DNA from: a virus
IMG/VR virus record: IMGVR_UViG_3300034013_000869
Location: 111,661-175,660 of that record
Reading direction: 5' to 3' (one strand)
DNA length: 64,000 bases
A program made the translations under genes and the position numbers. Shown here one piece after another: positions 22,938 through 30,986 of the stretch (within the stretch, counting starts at the first letter, position 1; each line of letters opens with the position of its first letter). Under the pieces are notes generated by a model that was given only the letters and a program-made list of their open reading frames with translations, was not told the DNA's origin and did no database searches.

Positions 22938-23615
22938 TTAAAGAGGTAATTCTTCTTCACCTTCTTCAGTTTCTTCTTCCTCTTCTTCCTCTTCTTCACC
23001 TTGAGCTGGTTGAGCTTGTGCTTGTCCTTGAACTGGTTGTGCTTGACCTTGTGCTTGTGCTTGACCTTGTGCTTGACCTTGTGCTTGACCTTGTGCTTGA
23101 CCTTGACCTTGACCTTGTGCTGGTTCTTCAAATTCACCTTGAGTTTGTCCTTGAGCTGGTTGAGCTTGTCCTTGAGCTGGTTGAGCTTGTGCTTGACCTT
23201 CTGGTTGAGCCTGTGGCTGAGCCTGTGGTTGAGCCTGTGGCTGAGCTTGTGGTTGAGCTTGTGGTTGAGTTTGAGCCTCACCTTCAGTTTGTACTTGTGG
23301 TTGTGCTTGACCTTGAGTTTGTCCTTGTGCTTGACCACCCATTAATGCTCCACCTGGAATTTTTTCAACATCTAAGTTGTTCATATTGATATACTTAACG
23401 ATTTCTTCAGCGATGTCAACATCACCAAAAAATTGACGAAGGTTTTTACCAGTAGTATCTTTTACTTTCTTCACATAAGCATTAATTAATGACTGAGGAA
23501 TATCAATCATAGTCTTAACTTTATAAATATCGTTTACTTGAAAAACAGACTCTTTAATAATTTCTTCTCTGTTCTTTTTAATACGATAGGTTTCAAATGT
23601 TCTAATATGCTTCAT
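22938..23615 (-). CDS. Gln/Ala/Pro/Gly-rich protein with capsid-targeting-like leader, 225 aa
   Basis: The leader MKHIRTFETYRIKK (cleavage after F-E) is followed by a folded part to about residue 90 (VNDIYKVKTMIDIPQSLINA, KNLRQFFGDVDIAEEIVKY). Residues about 95-205 are a low-complexity stretch of Q, A, P and G in two- to four-residue repeats, and the chain ends in a run of Glu. It carries its own late box and terminator, so it is probably abundant. Overlapping long frames on both strands at 22931-23389 come from the repeat composition. No family recognised. Confidence 0.7.
   Translation of the reverse strand: MKHIRTFETYRIKKNREEIIKESVFQVNDIYKVKTMIDIPQSLINAYVKKVKDTTGKNLRQFFGDVDIAEEIVKYINMNNLDVEKIPGGALMGGQAQGQTQGQAQPQVQTEGEAQTQPQAQPQAQPQAQPQAQPQAQPEGQAQAQPAQGQAQPAQGQTQGEFEEPAQGQGQGQAQGQAQGQAQGQAQAQGQAQPVQGQAQAQPAQGEEEEEEEEETEEGEEELPL
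22995..23340 (-). repeat. Short tandem repeats coding for Gln-Ala/Pro/Gly runs
   Basis: Degenerate 6- to 12-bp repeats of the type CAAGGTCAAGCA (minus strand), in frame within the 225-aa gene. Slippage-prone, so the length probably varies between related phages. Confidence 0.8.
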
Positions 23616-23637
23616 TTTATTTGAATATTTTTTATAG

Positions 23638-23649
23638 ATTATATATTAA
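23638..23649 (-). promoter_or_regulatory. TTAATATATA box before the Gln-rich gene
   Basis: Minus-strand TTAATATATAAT, 22 nt before the ATG at 23615; upstream GATAAAAAATGAGTTTTTAG as at 19065. Confidence 0.5.
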
Positions 23650-23673
23650 GTCTAAAAACTCATTTTTTATCAT

Positions 23674-24183
23674 TTAATGAATAAGTAAAGATAATACTAA
23701 GCCTATTATAGCCACTCCACCGATACCACCACCAATAATCATTTTTACTTTTTGTTTGTGAATTTTATCTAAGTGTAATTTTATTTCTTTATCCTTATTC
23801 TCTATTTCTTTAATATATGTAAGTTCTTTATTCTTATAATCAATAATTTGACTTTGTAGGTTTGATATTTCCTTGTCTTTAACTACTATTAAAGACTTTT
23901 GATTATTTAATTGAACCTCTTGACTAGCAATCACCATATCTTTTTCATTAATAACTTTAATACAAGCGGAATCAACTGATCCTATTTGAACATTAAGTTT
24001 TTCAAAAAGTGGAATTAAATCTGTTTTATTATCAAGTGCTTGTGCTTGTTCAATTGTCATCACAATAACTTTTTGACCCAATGAGTCAGTCTCAAATCTC
24101 GGATATTCTATTACTTGAGCCGAAACACTCATTGTTAAAAATAAAAAAGATACACAAATAATATATTTAATTAAATTTTTCAT
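23674..24183 (-). CDS. Exported coiled-coil protein with C-terminal membrane helix (spanin-like)
   Basis: 169 residues. The N-terminus MKNLIKYIICVSFLFLTMSVSAQ is a clear signal peptide with SAQ at the cleavage site, typical of Bacteroidota. Residues 75-140 form a long coiled coil (IVVKDKEISNLQSQIIDYKN and on). The last 20 residues (GGGIGGVAIIGLVLSLLIH) are a membrane helix. Exported, helical and membrane-anchored at the far end, it pairs with the preceding gene (4-bp overlap ATGA), whose product is an N-anchored coiled coil. The pair resembles a two-part spanin that joins inner and outer membranes at lysis, but there is no lipobox Cys, so this stays tentative. Confidence 0.6.
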   Translation of the reverse strand: MKNLIKYIICVSFLFLTMSVSAQVIEYPRFETDSLGQKVIVMTIEQAQALDNKTDLIPLFEKLNVQIGSVDSACIKVINEKDMVIASQEVQLNNQKSLIVVKDKEISNLQSQIIDYKNKELTYIKEIENKDKEIKLHLDKIHKQKVKMIIGGGIGGVAIIGLVLSLLIH

Positions 24184-24596
24184 TTTATTGTTTTAATTTT
24201 TAGAGAATTAATTAAATCCTGATCAGTTCTATTAGGAGGATTATTTTTTAATTCTTGAATTTTCTTTCTTGTTTCTTCCATCTCCTTTAATAACTTATTA
24301 AGTTGTTCTTTAGAAGCATTAGCTTTAGTTTTAAATTTCTGTATTTCTAATTCTTGATCAGAAATTTTAATTTTTAATAGAGAATCTTGTTTTCTCAACT
24401 CATTAAAACTAATATTAAGAGAGTTTAAGTGTAATTGAATCGAATCTCTCTTTTCATGAAGTTCTTTGTTCTCTTGTTTTAATTTTTTTAAGTCATCTTT
24501 ATAGTTATCACTTCCTCTGAAATACCACATATAGAAAAATATAAGTGAGAATCCAAGTAATACCAAAATCAGTATAGATTTAATATCCAGTTTCAT
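24180..24596 (-). CDS. Membrane-anchored coiled-coil protein (i-spanin-like)
   Basis: 138 residues. One membrane helix near the N-terminus (ILILVLLGFSLIFFYMWYF), then a long coiled coil (DLKKLKQENKELHEKRDSIQ to about residue 115) and a short polar tail. This is the layout of Rz-type i-spanins. The stop overlaps the next start by 4 bp, as in Rz/Rz1-type pairs. No endolysin or holin is recognised next to it. A TTTTATATATATC box lies 20 nt before the ATG. Confidence 0.6.
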   Translation of the reverse strand: MKLDIKSILILVLLGFSLIFFYMWYFRGSDNYKDDLKKLKQENKELHEKRDSIQLHLNSLNISFNELRKQDSLLKIKISDQELEIQKFKTKANASKEQLNKLLKEMEETRKKIQELKNNPPNRTDQDLINSLKIKTIK

Positions 24597-24616
24597 AAAA
24601 ACTTTTTAATTTTAAT

Positions 24617-24630
24617 GATATATATAAAAT
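24617..24630 (-). promoter_or_regulatory. TATATATA box before the spanin-like pair
   Basis: Minus-strand ATTTTATATATATC, 20 nt before the ATG at 24596. Confidence 0.4.
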
Positions 24631-24708
24631 AATAAATGTTTCGTGATAAATTATTATCTTTTTAATATTTTCACTATATTTGCATTCGATAAAATTTATA
24701 AATAGTAA

Positions 24709-25236
24709 ATGAAGTATAAAAGATTAATATCATTCGATTTTGATGACACCTTATGTCACACGCCAAAACCCGAAGAAGGTGAAAAAATTTGGAAAGAAAA
24801 AACCGGAACAGATTGGCCATACAATGGTTGGTGGGGTAGACCAGAAAGTATTGATCCAGAAATATTTTATGTACCATTAAATCAATGGGTATATGCTAAG
24901 TATTTAGAAGCAGTGGCTGATCCAGATAACTATGTTATTTTAGCAACTGGTCGTCTTAAAAAGAAGGAAGGAATGCTTGCTAATGTTATGAGTATTCTAA
25001 ATCAACACAATTTATCATTTGATGAAATCCACTTAAACTGGGGAGGTGACACATATAACTTTAAAACTAAACTATTTGAAGAAAAAATAGAAGAACTTGG
25101 TGTTAAAGAGTTTGTTATGTATGATGATAGACACGAACACTTAGTTAAATTTGAAGAATGGGCATCTGAACATCATGTTGATGTAACAATAGTAGACGTT
25201 ATTAAAAAAGAAGAGACTAAATATAAAAATATATAA
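24709..25236 (+). CDS. HAD-superfamily phosphatase, Swiss-Army-Knife RNA-repair type
   Basis: 175 residues. Motif I is SFDFDDTLCHTPKP (nucleophile D10, acid D12), followed by NGWWGRPESIDP, the W-W-rich cap seen in the HAD domain of so-called Swiss Army Knife RNA repair proteins. Motif II is ATGR (Thr after LATG), motif III lies in the KTKLFEEK helix, and motif IV is YDDRHEHL. All catalytic residues are present. A role in removing 3' or 5' phosphates from damaged RNA ends is known for relatives and would fit the RNA-ligase remnant elsewhere; here it is inference. ClpS follows 3 bases later. Confidence 0.75.
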   Translation: MKYKRLISFDFDDTLCHTPKPEEGEKIWKEKTGTDWPYNGWWGRPESIDPEIFYVPLNQWVYAKYLEAVADPDNYVILATGRLKKKEGMLANVMSILNQHNLSFDEIHLNWGGDTYNFKTKLFEEKIEELGVKEFVMYDDRHEHLVKFEEWASEHHVDVTIVDVIKKEETKYKNI

Positions 25237-25239
25237 TTT

Positions 25240-25524
25240 ATGGCAACAATTACAAAGAAGAAAACAAAATCGAAAGTACAAGAAATTTTAGCAAAACCTT
25301 ATAAGCTAATTCTTCACAATGATGATCACAATACATTTGATTGGGTTATTACTTGTTTAATGAAAGTTTGTAACCACGAGTTAGAACAAGCTAATCAATG
25401 TGCTCATATAATTCACTATAGAGGAAAGTGTGATGTTAAATACGGAGATTTAGAAACAATCTCAACAATGAAAGATAAACTAAGAGGTGCTGGTCTTTCA
25501 GCAACTATGGAGTCTAATGATTAA
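25240..25524 (+). CDS. clpS: ClpS-like adaptor protein
   Basis: 94 residues, the normal size. YKLILHNDDHNTFDWVITCL (21-40) contains the ClpS hallmark HNDD, whose Asn and two Asp hold the N-degron amino group; the IIHYRGK block supplies the second pocket residue (His59), and a KDKLRGAGLSATME strand ends the fold. ClpS hands proteins with N-degron residues to ClpAP and blocks SsrA-tagged substrates from ClpA. A phage copy could steer host proteolysis. It is co-directional with the HAD gene; its end overlaps the convergent terminase gene by 4 bp. Confidence 0.9.
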   Translation: MATITKKKTKSKVQEILAKPYKLILHNDDHNTFDWVITCLMKVCNHELEQANQCAHIIHYRGKCDVKYGDLETISTMKDKLRGAGLSATMESND

Positions 25525-27650
25525 CTATTAAACCAGTTTTTCCCCTGACTACCTTTATATCTATTCATTTGTTGCTTTCTTATTTTCAGGACTTGTCCAT
25601 AATCAACTCCGTCAACATAGTCCATATTTTTAAGACTTTCTTGAACATAGTTTGTAAATTCTTTATCAACAAATTTACTAGACCAATCCTCTACCATTTC
25701 AGAAAATTCATGTCTACTAAATATAGTAGTAGCATTAACTATAGTCATAACACTATCATCATTCCCAACATCAGCCGCATATCTAGTATTACCGGCTGTT
25801 GTTGTGTGCTTGACAAAAGTTGTTATTTCTCTGATATTATCTTCATTGTTTATAACAAATGATTTACTTTGCATTAGGTCTTGATAATCTTTAACCATAA
25901 GATTTTTATTCTCACCTACCTTTAAACCCATTTTTTCTTCAGTTGCGTCAGCTCTATGTTTATATCTAACAAAAACCGAAGAACCATAGTTATTATTACC
26001 ATCAAAAACATGTGGTAACTCAGCAAATAAAGTATTACCATAGTTATTTAACTCAACTACTACTTTAATATTTTCTGGATTTAAGTATTCAAAGACGATC
26101 ATATAAAGTAACTCAGCTAATTGTTTAACTGAAATAAAATTATTTCTGAAAATACCAATTTGTTCTAGTCTAAAGAAATCAACAATAGATTTATAAGACG
26201 CTTTTTGAGATTCTATGAGATCTTTCGGTTTCTCAGAAACTCTAAAAATGTTTATTATAGAGTAATCTTGACCTAAACCTTCAGATATATCAACTGAAAT
26301 GACTATTTTATAATCTTTTCTTTTAAGTGGTATGAATATATCATCATCATCAACCCACTTTAAGTCGTTATAACTAAATTTAAGTTTTCTATCAAACTCT
26401 TGTATTTCTTCAAATACATAGTTCTTTTTATTTCTCAACAAATCATCAATAATAGCCTCATTAAGTAATGATTTAGAAGCATTAATAAATCTTAGTCCAT
26501 ATTCTTGATTGAAGGCATCTTCACCACCGATATCCTTTATAGCCTCTTCTTTCCAAGTTGTCATTTCAGATATAGCTAAAATAGGAACTTCAAATCCATT
26601 CTTATCAATAAAAGTTGTTTTCTTAACTTCTTCATCTGTACATTTATCATTATTATAAACATAGATAACATCTTTCATATTATCAGTGATATACTTCATC
26701 TCAAGTTTTGTATGTTGAGACCATCTATCCTGCACTACTTGAAATATCTCTTCTTTAGTAACACCATACTCATACATTTTATGAGCGTTTAATCTAATAT
26801 AAGTTATAAATCGACCCGGAACTTGATACCAATAAACCCTCATCGCTTTATAGTTATTCTTTAGTGGATCTCCATCTGGTCGTTCAGCATCAATTAGTAA
26901 TCTATGGAATAAATTCATACCATTTGGAGTTGATGTAATAATAATCTTTGAATTTTGAACGGCTGATACGGTTGGGAAAGCAGCAGTATAGTAAGGTTCA
27001 ATAATATTTGAAGGAATATGAGCAAACTCATCTAAGTAAAGTACGTCAATCGTAAAACCAATAGCCGGAGTCTTTGTTCTAGCAGATGTTTTAATTCTAC
27101 ATCCATTTTCAAATGTTAATGACTTCTGATTCCAAGTTTTAATACCGGGTTTTAAGAAGAAAGGTAATAAAGAGTAGATAGATTTAATCTTATCAACAAT
27201 TTCAACAGCGGTATCACCTTTGTTGGCAACAATCATTATGTTCTTATCATTATTAAATAGAATAGTATGTAACATAAAAATAGAAGATGAGATAGTCTTA
27301 CCTACCTGACGAGATGCCATTAAAATACTAAATCTATTATTAACAAAGTTGTCAAGCATTTCTTTCTGATAATCTCTTAGTAGAATATTATCAATAGATC
27401 CATCTTCTGTTTTAACCTTACAATATTTTTCGGTAAAGTAGTGAACATCTAAAGCACATCTAACATACTCCTGTTGTTCGTCAGGTGTCATCTTAAATGA
27501 GGCACCCGCTCTTCGAAGACCAACCTCACTTTTTAACCAAGGGTTTTGGTATCTTTTAACGACTACTCCATCGTTTATTTTATCTGTTGCTTCATCTACT
27601 AATTTAGTAGTGAAAATCATCTGTCTTTCTTGTTGTTTAGCTACTGCCAT
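25521..27650 (-). CDS. 17: Terminase large subunit, T4 gp17-like
   Basis: 709 residues. The ATPase half has Walker A SRQVGKT (113-119), Walker B VLYLDE (203-208) and the coupling motif ITSTPNG. The nuclease half shows VISVDISEGLGQDYS, VVVELNNYG and DVGNDDS, the three acidic clusters of the RNase H-like packaging nuclease. It is longer than T4 gp17 (610), mainly in the middle. It cuts concatemers and drives DNA into the head through the portal. It is divergent from the small-subunit candidate, with 50 bp between the two start codons. Confidence 0.95.
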   Translation of the reverse strand: MAVAKQQERQMIFTTKLVDEATDKINDGVVVKRYQNPWLKSEVGLRRAGASFKMTPDEQQEYVRCALDVHYFTEKYCKVKTEDGSIDNILLRDYQKEMLDNFVNNRFSILMASRQVGKTISSSIFMLHTILFNNDKNIMIVANKGDTAVEIVDKIKSIYSLLPFFLKPGIKTWNQKSLTFENGCRIKTSARTKTPAIGFTIDVLYLDEFAHIPSNIIEPYYTAAFPTVSAVQNSKIIITSTPNGMNLFHRLLIDAERPDGDPLKNNYKAMRVYWYQVPGRFITYIRLNAHKMYEYGVTKEEIFQVVQDRWSQHTKLEMKYITDNMKDVIYVYNNDKCTDEEVKKTTFIDKNGFEVPILAISEMTTWKEEAIKDIGGEDAFNQEYGLRFINASKSLLNEAIIDDLLRNKKNYVFEEIQEFDRKLKFSYNDLKWVDDDDIFIPLKRKDYKIVISVDISEGLGQDYSIINIFRVSEKPKDLIESQKASYKSIVDFFRLEQIGIFRNNFISVKQLAELLYMIVFEYLNPENIKVVVELNNYGNTLFAELPHVFDGNNNYGSSVFVRYKHRADATEEKMGLKVGENKNLMVKDYQDLMQSKSFVINNEDNIREITTFVKHTTTAGNTRYAADVGNDDSVMTIVNATTIFSRHEFSEMVEDWSSKFVDKEFTNYVQESLKNMDYVDGVDYGQVLKIRKQQMNRYKGSQGKNWFNS

Positions 27651-27670
27651 AATTTTAGGAACAATATCTT

Positions 27671-27682
27671 TTTAATATATAT
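27671..27682 (+). promoter_or_regulatory. TTAATATATA box between terminase genes
   Basis: TTTAATATATAT, 18 nt before the ATG at 27701. The sequence is nearly symmetrical and may also serve the divergent large-subunit gene, whose ATG is 20 nt away. Confidence 0.45.
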
Positions 27683-27700
27683 TGTAAAAAACCACCTTCT

Positions 27701-28336
27701 ATGTCAAAAGCAGAAAATGAAAGAAATAGAATAAAGGATGAATTTGATGAAATTCAGTCCGAAAGCGGAGAATTTGATATCAGCAAACACTTAGCAAGAC
27801 CTGAAGATTTACCAGATTTAGGAGCAATTGAGATGTATGATTATGACTCAGATATGACCGTTGCTTCACAACAATCAATGGAAGTATTAGAATCACTTGT
27901 AGATTTATATCTAAGTGACGTACCACAATTAAAAGAACACCCATATATAAAAAATAAGCTGAGAGATGATGCTTTAGTTTATGCTGAAACAATCTTCTTA
28001 TCAAAAATGACTAGAAAGAACTTCTTATCACAATTGAGACAAGTAGATAATGGTGACAATTCAGCAAGAATGCACGAGGTTGTCAACCAAACAATTGGCC
28101 AAATTAGAGAAAACTCTAAATTCTCATCTACTCAAAGAACTGAATTGGAGAAATTTTATAAAGGACTAAGAAAAGATTTAGGTTTGAACGAAATCGAAAG
28201 TCCAGATGTTCAAAAAGCAATTGATGACTTCTCAGGAGAAATGCCAGAGTCAGATACAGGTGCTATCATGGATAACAGAAAGTTGAATGATTTGATTAAA
28301 AATGCGATGATAGGGAAAGATAAAGATTCTAAGTAA
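27701..28336 (+). CDS. 16: Probable terminase small subunit, T4 gp16-like
   Basis: 211 residues, acidic and helical. The layout fits gp16: an N-terminal acidic segment (EDLPDLGAIEMYDYDSDMTV) close in style to T4 gp16, a long central coiled coil (QQSMEVLESLVDLYL ... LVYAETIFLSKMTRKNFLSQ) and a polar C-terminus (GAIMDNRKLNDLIKNAM). No DNA-binding motif is seen. The position head-to-head with gp17 supports the call. T4 gp16 has 164 residues. Confidence 0.6.
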   Translation: MSKAENERNRIKDEFDEIQSESGEFDISKHLARPEDLPDLGAIEMYDYDSDMTVASQQSMEVLESLVDLYLSDVPQLKEHPYIKNKLRDDALVYAETIFLSKMTRKNFLSQLRQVDNGDNSARMHEVVNQTIGQIRENSKFSSTQRTELEKFYKGLRKDLGLNEIESPDVQKAIDDFSGEMPESDTGAIMDNRKLNDLIKNAMIGKDKDSK

Positions 28337-28337
28337 A

Positions 28338-29183
28338 TTATCTATACTTAAAACTTTCAAAAGCCTTAATCAAGTTACTAAATTCAATTTTTACCTTTGT
28401 TGTAACGAATCGGTTAACTCTATTACCAGTAACAAGGTTAACAAAAAGTAATCTTTCTTCTTGTTTTAATTCACTTTTAATTCTATCCTTTAAATTAGAA
28501 TCGGTATTAGAAAGTAAAACGGTTAAGAGTTTATTTGAATCGATTGCTAATTTTATAGCATTTTCTTCATCATCATAAAAATACAATTCAGTATATTTCT
28601 GTAACTCTTCTTCAGTGAATTTATCACCTTCTGTTTTCAATCCTATAATGTGTTGTAGTAATAGTCTAGCTTTTTTATAAGATATATCATCACTATTTCT
28701 ATTATAGAATGTCTCAGAGATGAAATAATACTTTTTAATTTTTAATCCATTTTCTTTTAATTTCTCTTCTATTTTAGAAATCATTACTTCATAGTTTCTT
28801 TTATTATTTCTAGAACATATAAAGTAAATATCATCATCTGTATTTTTAAGATGTAGTATATTATCTAAATTTAGTGTATATTCTAAATTCTCCATTAACT
28901 CTTTATTCATAAATTCCTGCATAGAGAATATTAGATTAGAAAAATTAGCTTGATGATTTTTAGATTTAACTTTTATCTTATTCATAAAATCCGAAGAAAC
29001 CCAATAGTCGGTTCCTCCAAACTTCATAGAGCTTTCTTGACCTTTATAAATACCTTTTTTTATTAAATTAAACTCGGATTGAGATATTTTTAATATAGGT
29101 ATACTAGGCACAGCTTTATCCACAACCCAAACCATACTATTAGTATTTAATATAACATCGATGTCAAAAAAGTGAGCTTTCAT
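28338..29183 (-). CDS. HAD-like hydrolase, 281 aa
   Basis: The start KAHFFDIDVILN gives the D-x-D of HAD motif I (D7, D9). YFICSRNNKRNYEVMISKIE fits motif II (Ser/Thr after a hydrophobic strand), and ELYFYDDEENAIKLA fits motif IV (DD). A conserved NGLKIKKYYFISETFYN strand lies between. This layout is common in phage HAD proteins of unknown substrate. The last 80 residues (DRIKSELKQEERLLFVNLVT) are extra and lysine/arginine-rich. It overlaps the upstream small zinc-type gene by 1 bp. Confidence 0.6.
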   Translation of the reverse strand: MKAHFFDIDVILNTNSMVWVVDKAVPSIPILKISQSEFNLIKKGIYKGQESSMKFGGTDYWVSSDFMNKIKVKSKNHQANFSNLIFSMQEFMNKELMENLEYTLNLDNILHLKNTDDDIYFICSRNNKRNYEVMISKIEEKLKENGLKIKKYYFISETFYNRNSDDISYKKARLLLQHIIGLKTEGDKFTEEELQKYTELYFYDDEENAIKLAIDSNKLLTVLLSNTDSNLKDRIKSELKQEERLLFVNLVTGNRVNRFVTTKVKIEFSNLIKAFESFKYR

Positions 29184-29458
29184 TATTTAAAATTTGTTAC
29201 TTTATATCTTACCTGATGAGGCATACCATCAAATCTACTTCCTTCATATTCTTTATCTTTCCATTCAATTCCACCACTAAGTTCAGAATCAAAGCTTTTA
29301 CATTTATAACAATATAAAGGAGCCATCATTTCAATATCATCCATTGGTTCATTTTTTGTTATTTTAACATCTGGATTCACAGGTACCATATCTTCTTTTC
29401 TATAAACAAAAGTCGCTTTACACCAGGCATTTCGACAAATAGATTTTAATTGTTCCAT
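29183..29458 (-). CDS. Small putative zinc-binding protein, 91 aa
   Basis: Two cysteine pairs, CRNAWC (8-13) and CYKC (50-53), could bind one zinc ion. Otherwise unrecognised; the middle is acidic (NEPMDDIEMMAPLY) and the end basic. It is coupled to the HAD gene (shared base of stop and start). A TTTAATATATAAT box ends 3 nt before the ATG, a leaderless-type spacing. Confidence 0.55.
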   Translation of the reverse strand: MEQLKSICRNAWCKATFVYRKEDMVPVNPDVKITKNEPMDDIEMMAPLYCYKCKSFDSELSGGIEWKDKEYEGSRFDGMPHQVRYKVTNFK

Positions 29459-29461
29459 GTA

Positions 29462-29474
29462 ATTATATATTAAA
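29462..29474 (-). promoter_or_regulatory. TTAATATATA box 3 nt before the zinc-type gene
   Basis: Minus-strand TTTAATATATAAT, ending 3 nt before the ATG at 29458. It touches the terminator of the gene upstream. Confidence 0.45.
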
Positions 29475-29500
29475 AAAAAATCCCATCATTTAGATGGGAT
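29472..29500 (-). terminator. Terminator after the 151-aa gene
   Basis: ATCCCATC - ATTTA - GATGGGAT stem (29480-29500) followed on the minus strand by nine T. Confidence 0.8.
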
Positions 29501-29525
29501 TTTAATTAACATATATATTTTTTAT

Positions 29526-29981
29526 TTATTTTACCATATCTCTACTAATTGCAAAGTTGTATAAAATTGGTAGATTAAGATACTTTACAAATCCGTCTCT
29601 TACATCTGCTAGTTTTTTTGATTTTTTAATGATATTTATTATTAGAAATCCAAATTCTTCTTGAAATTCTAAATAACTATCACACCATGGTTTATTATAG
29701 TGGTTTAGTGTTCTCCACTCTGCATAACCACCTGTTAACCAAAATAAGGCCTTCTCAGGTGTTATATCTTCATAAATTATTTTATCTATCTCGGTATTCC
29801 AAATCGGGTCATTCCATTCTAATTTTCTCATAAGAATTGATACACCTTCTGCAATGTCAGAAGTTGACTCTTTTCCTATTTCAAAAAAATAATCACCTGA
29901 TTCTTTTTTAACTCTGATTACATTTTGATTCAAAATTTCCTTAGCTCTTTCTTCTTCAAGAACAATTCTTTTTCTCTTCAT
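29526..29981 (-). CDS. Hypothetical protein, 151 aa
   Basis: No family recognised. Basic start KRKRIVLEEERAKEILNQNV, then GDYFFEIGKESTSDIAEGVS and a C-terminal helical part with ALFWLTGGYAEWRTLNHYNK. It follows the 100-aa repeat protein after 9 bp on the same strand and ends at its own terminator. Confidence 0.5.
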   Translation of the reverse strand: MKRKRIVLEEERAKEILNQNVIRVKKESGDYFFEIGKESTSDIAEGVSILMRKLEWNDPIWNTEIDKIIYEDITPEKALFWLTGGYAEWRTLNHYNKPWCDSYLEFQEEFGFLIINIIKKSKKLADVRDGFVKYLNLPILYNFAISRDMVK

Positions 29982-29990
29982 AATAATTTG

Positions 29991-30293
29991 TTATTTTTTT
30001 ATATCTTGAGTTAAATTAACACCACTATGCCATTTTCCCCCAAAATTACCACTCTCCCATATCCCGTTTTCCCAATTTCCATAAAAGTCACCATTTTTAA
30101 AAATACCATAGTGCCAGTCTCCAGTAAAGAAACTACCACCATTCCAAATAAGTGTACCTTTTTCTATCTCAATTTGAGCATTCTCGATTTCCGAGTCGAT
30201 TAACCAATAAAAATTCTCACTTAAAAGAATATCATCGATTTCTACCTCTGTGGTATAAGTCTTATTACGATATTTTAGCTCTATGTATCTCAT
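29991..30293 (-). CDS. Small beta-repeat protein (G-x-W-x-x-G-x-F type), 100 aa
   Basis: Residues 48-93 consist of short repeats: LIWNGGSFFTGDWHYGIF, KNGDFYGNWENGIW, ESGNFGGKWHSG. The regular W/F and G spacing suggests a MORN-like or beta-meander sheet. The first half (YIELKYRNKTYTTEVEIDDI) is ordinary alpha/beta. Function unknown; similar repeats occur in host and phage proteins of Bacteroidota. Confidence 0.6.
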   Translation of the reverse strand: MRYIELKYRNKTYTTEVEIDDILLSENFYWLIDSEIENAQIEIEKGTLIWNGGSFFTGDWHYGIFKNGDFYGNWENGIWESGNFGGKWHSGVNLTQDIKK

Positions 30294-30401
30294 ACAAAAA
30301 ATTTAATTGTATAATATATATATTCAATTTTTGAACAGTTAAATAATTGACCTTGATTTTTTATCAAAAAATGGTGGTGCTTAAAAAAAATATATTTTAA
30401 A

Positions 30402-30428
30402 ATAAAAAAACCGGAATTATTCCCGGTT
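30402..30428 (-). terminator. Terminator after the 115-aa gene
   Basis: AACCGG / CCGGTT stem with flanking A and T runs, 30 bp beyond the stop of the minus-strand gene. Confidence 0.75.
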
Positions 30429-30457
30429 TTTTAAGATTTGTATAAAAATAGGTATTT

Positions 30458-30805
30458 TTATTGACCATCAAGAAAACTTTTTTCGTTTTCAGTTATGGAT
30501 GTGATACCATATTTAGCAATTTTATCAAGTATTGAATCTACATCCATTACAACTTCTTTTTTAGCCAATGTGATTGTTTCCATTTTTGACAAGAAATCCA
30601 TGTATTCGTCAGAGTAAATCATTTTTGTGATCTTCTTAGTAGTAAAAGCCACTAATATACCAGAACTCAAGTCGATCCAGATTTTAACAGAGTCAGCTTT
30701 TTTATGTTTGTCTAAGAAATCATAATTAAGTTTGTATACAGAAGCAAGTTCTTGAAGTTTGCTTTGATTGTATTTTGTTAAGTCGATACAGATTATATTT
30801 TTCAT
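30458..30805 (-). CDS. Hypothetical protein with DUF6576-like C-terminal motif, 115 aa
   Basis: The body (CIDLTKYNQSKLQELASVYK, VKIWIDLSSGILVAFTTKKI) is alpha/beta and unrecognised. The C-terminus DSILDKIAKYGITSITENEK then SFLDGQ matches the short motif ILDKISKxGxxSLTxxEKxFL found at the end of Bacteroidota proteins. It is a single-gene unit with its own terminator. The gap from 30806 to 30986 upstream holds no convincing gene; a 13-codon frame there was not accepted. Confidence 0.55.
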   Translation of the reverse strand: MKNIICIDLTKYNQSKLQELASVYKLNYDFLDKHKKADSVKIWIDLSSGILVAFTTKKITKMIYSDEYMDFLSKMETITLAKKEVVMDVDSILDKIAKYGITSITENEKSFLDGQ

Positions 30806-30951
30806 AGTGGATTTATTATTTATACAAATATAACAATAATTTCAATTCAAATCAAATATTATGATATATATTTTTTATTATTTTCAATAAATATTATCAA
30901 TGTCTCAAATATACGGACTTATTATGAATAATGAAAAATAGAGTTAAATCT

Positions 30952-30963
30952 TTTAATATATAC
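30952..30963 (+). promoter_or_regulatory. TTAATATATA box before the 915-aa gene
   Basis: TTTAATATATAC, 23 nt before the ATG at 30987. Confidence 0.5.
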
Positions 30964-30986
30964 TTTTGAAAAAAATACATATTTAT

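Noticed and set aside
22931-23389. Lys-rich, Leu-rich and Val-rich long frames on both strands
   Set aside because: They are shadows of the Gln/Ala/Pro-coding repeats of the 225-aa gene; their composition is only the repeat read in other frames.
30900-30941. 13-codon frame MSQIYGLIMNNEK in the gap before the 915-aa gene
   Set aside because: Too short to support as a gene; it could be a leader peptide or a remnant, but there is no ribosome-binding site or box at a fitting distance.
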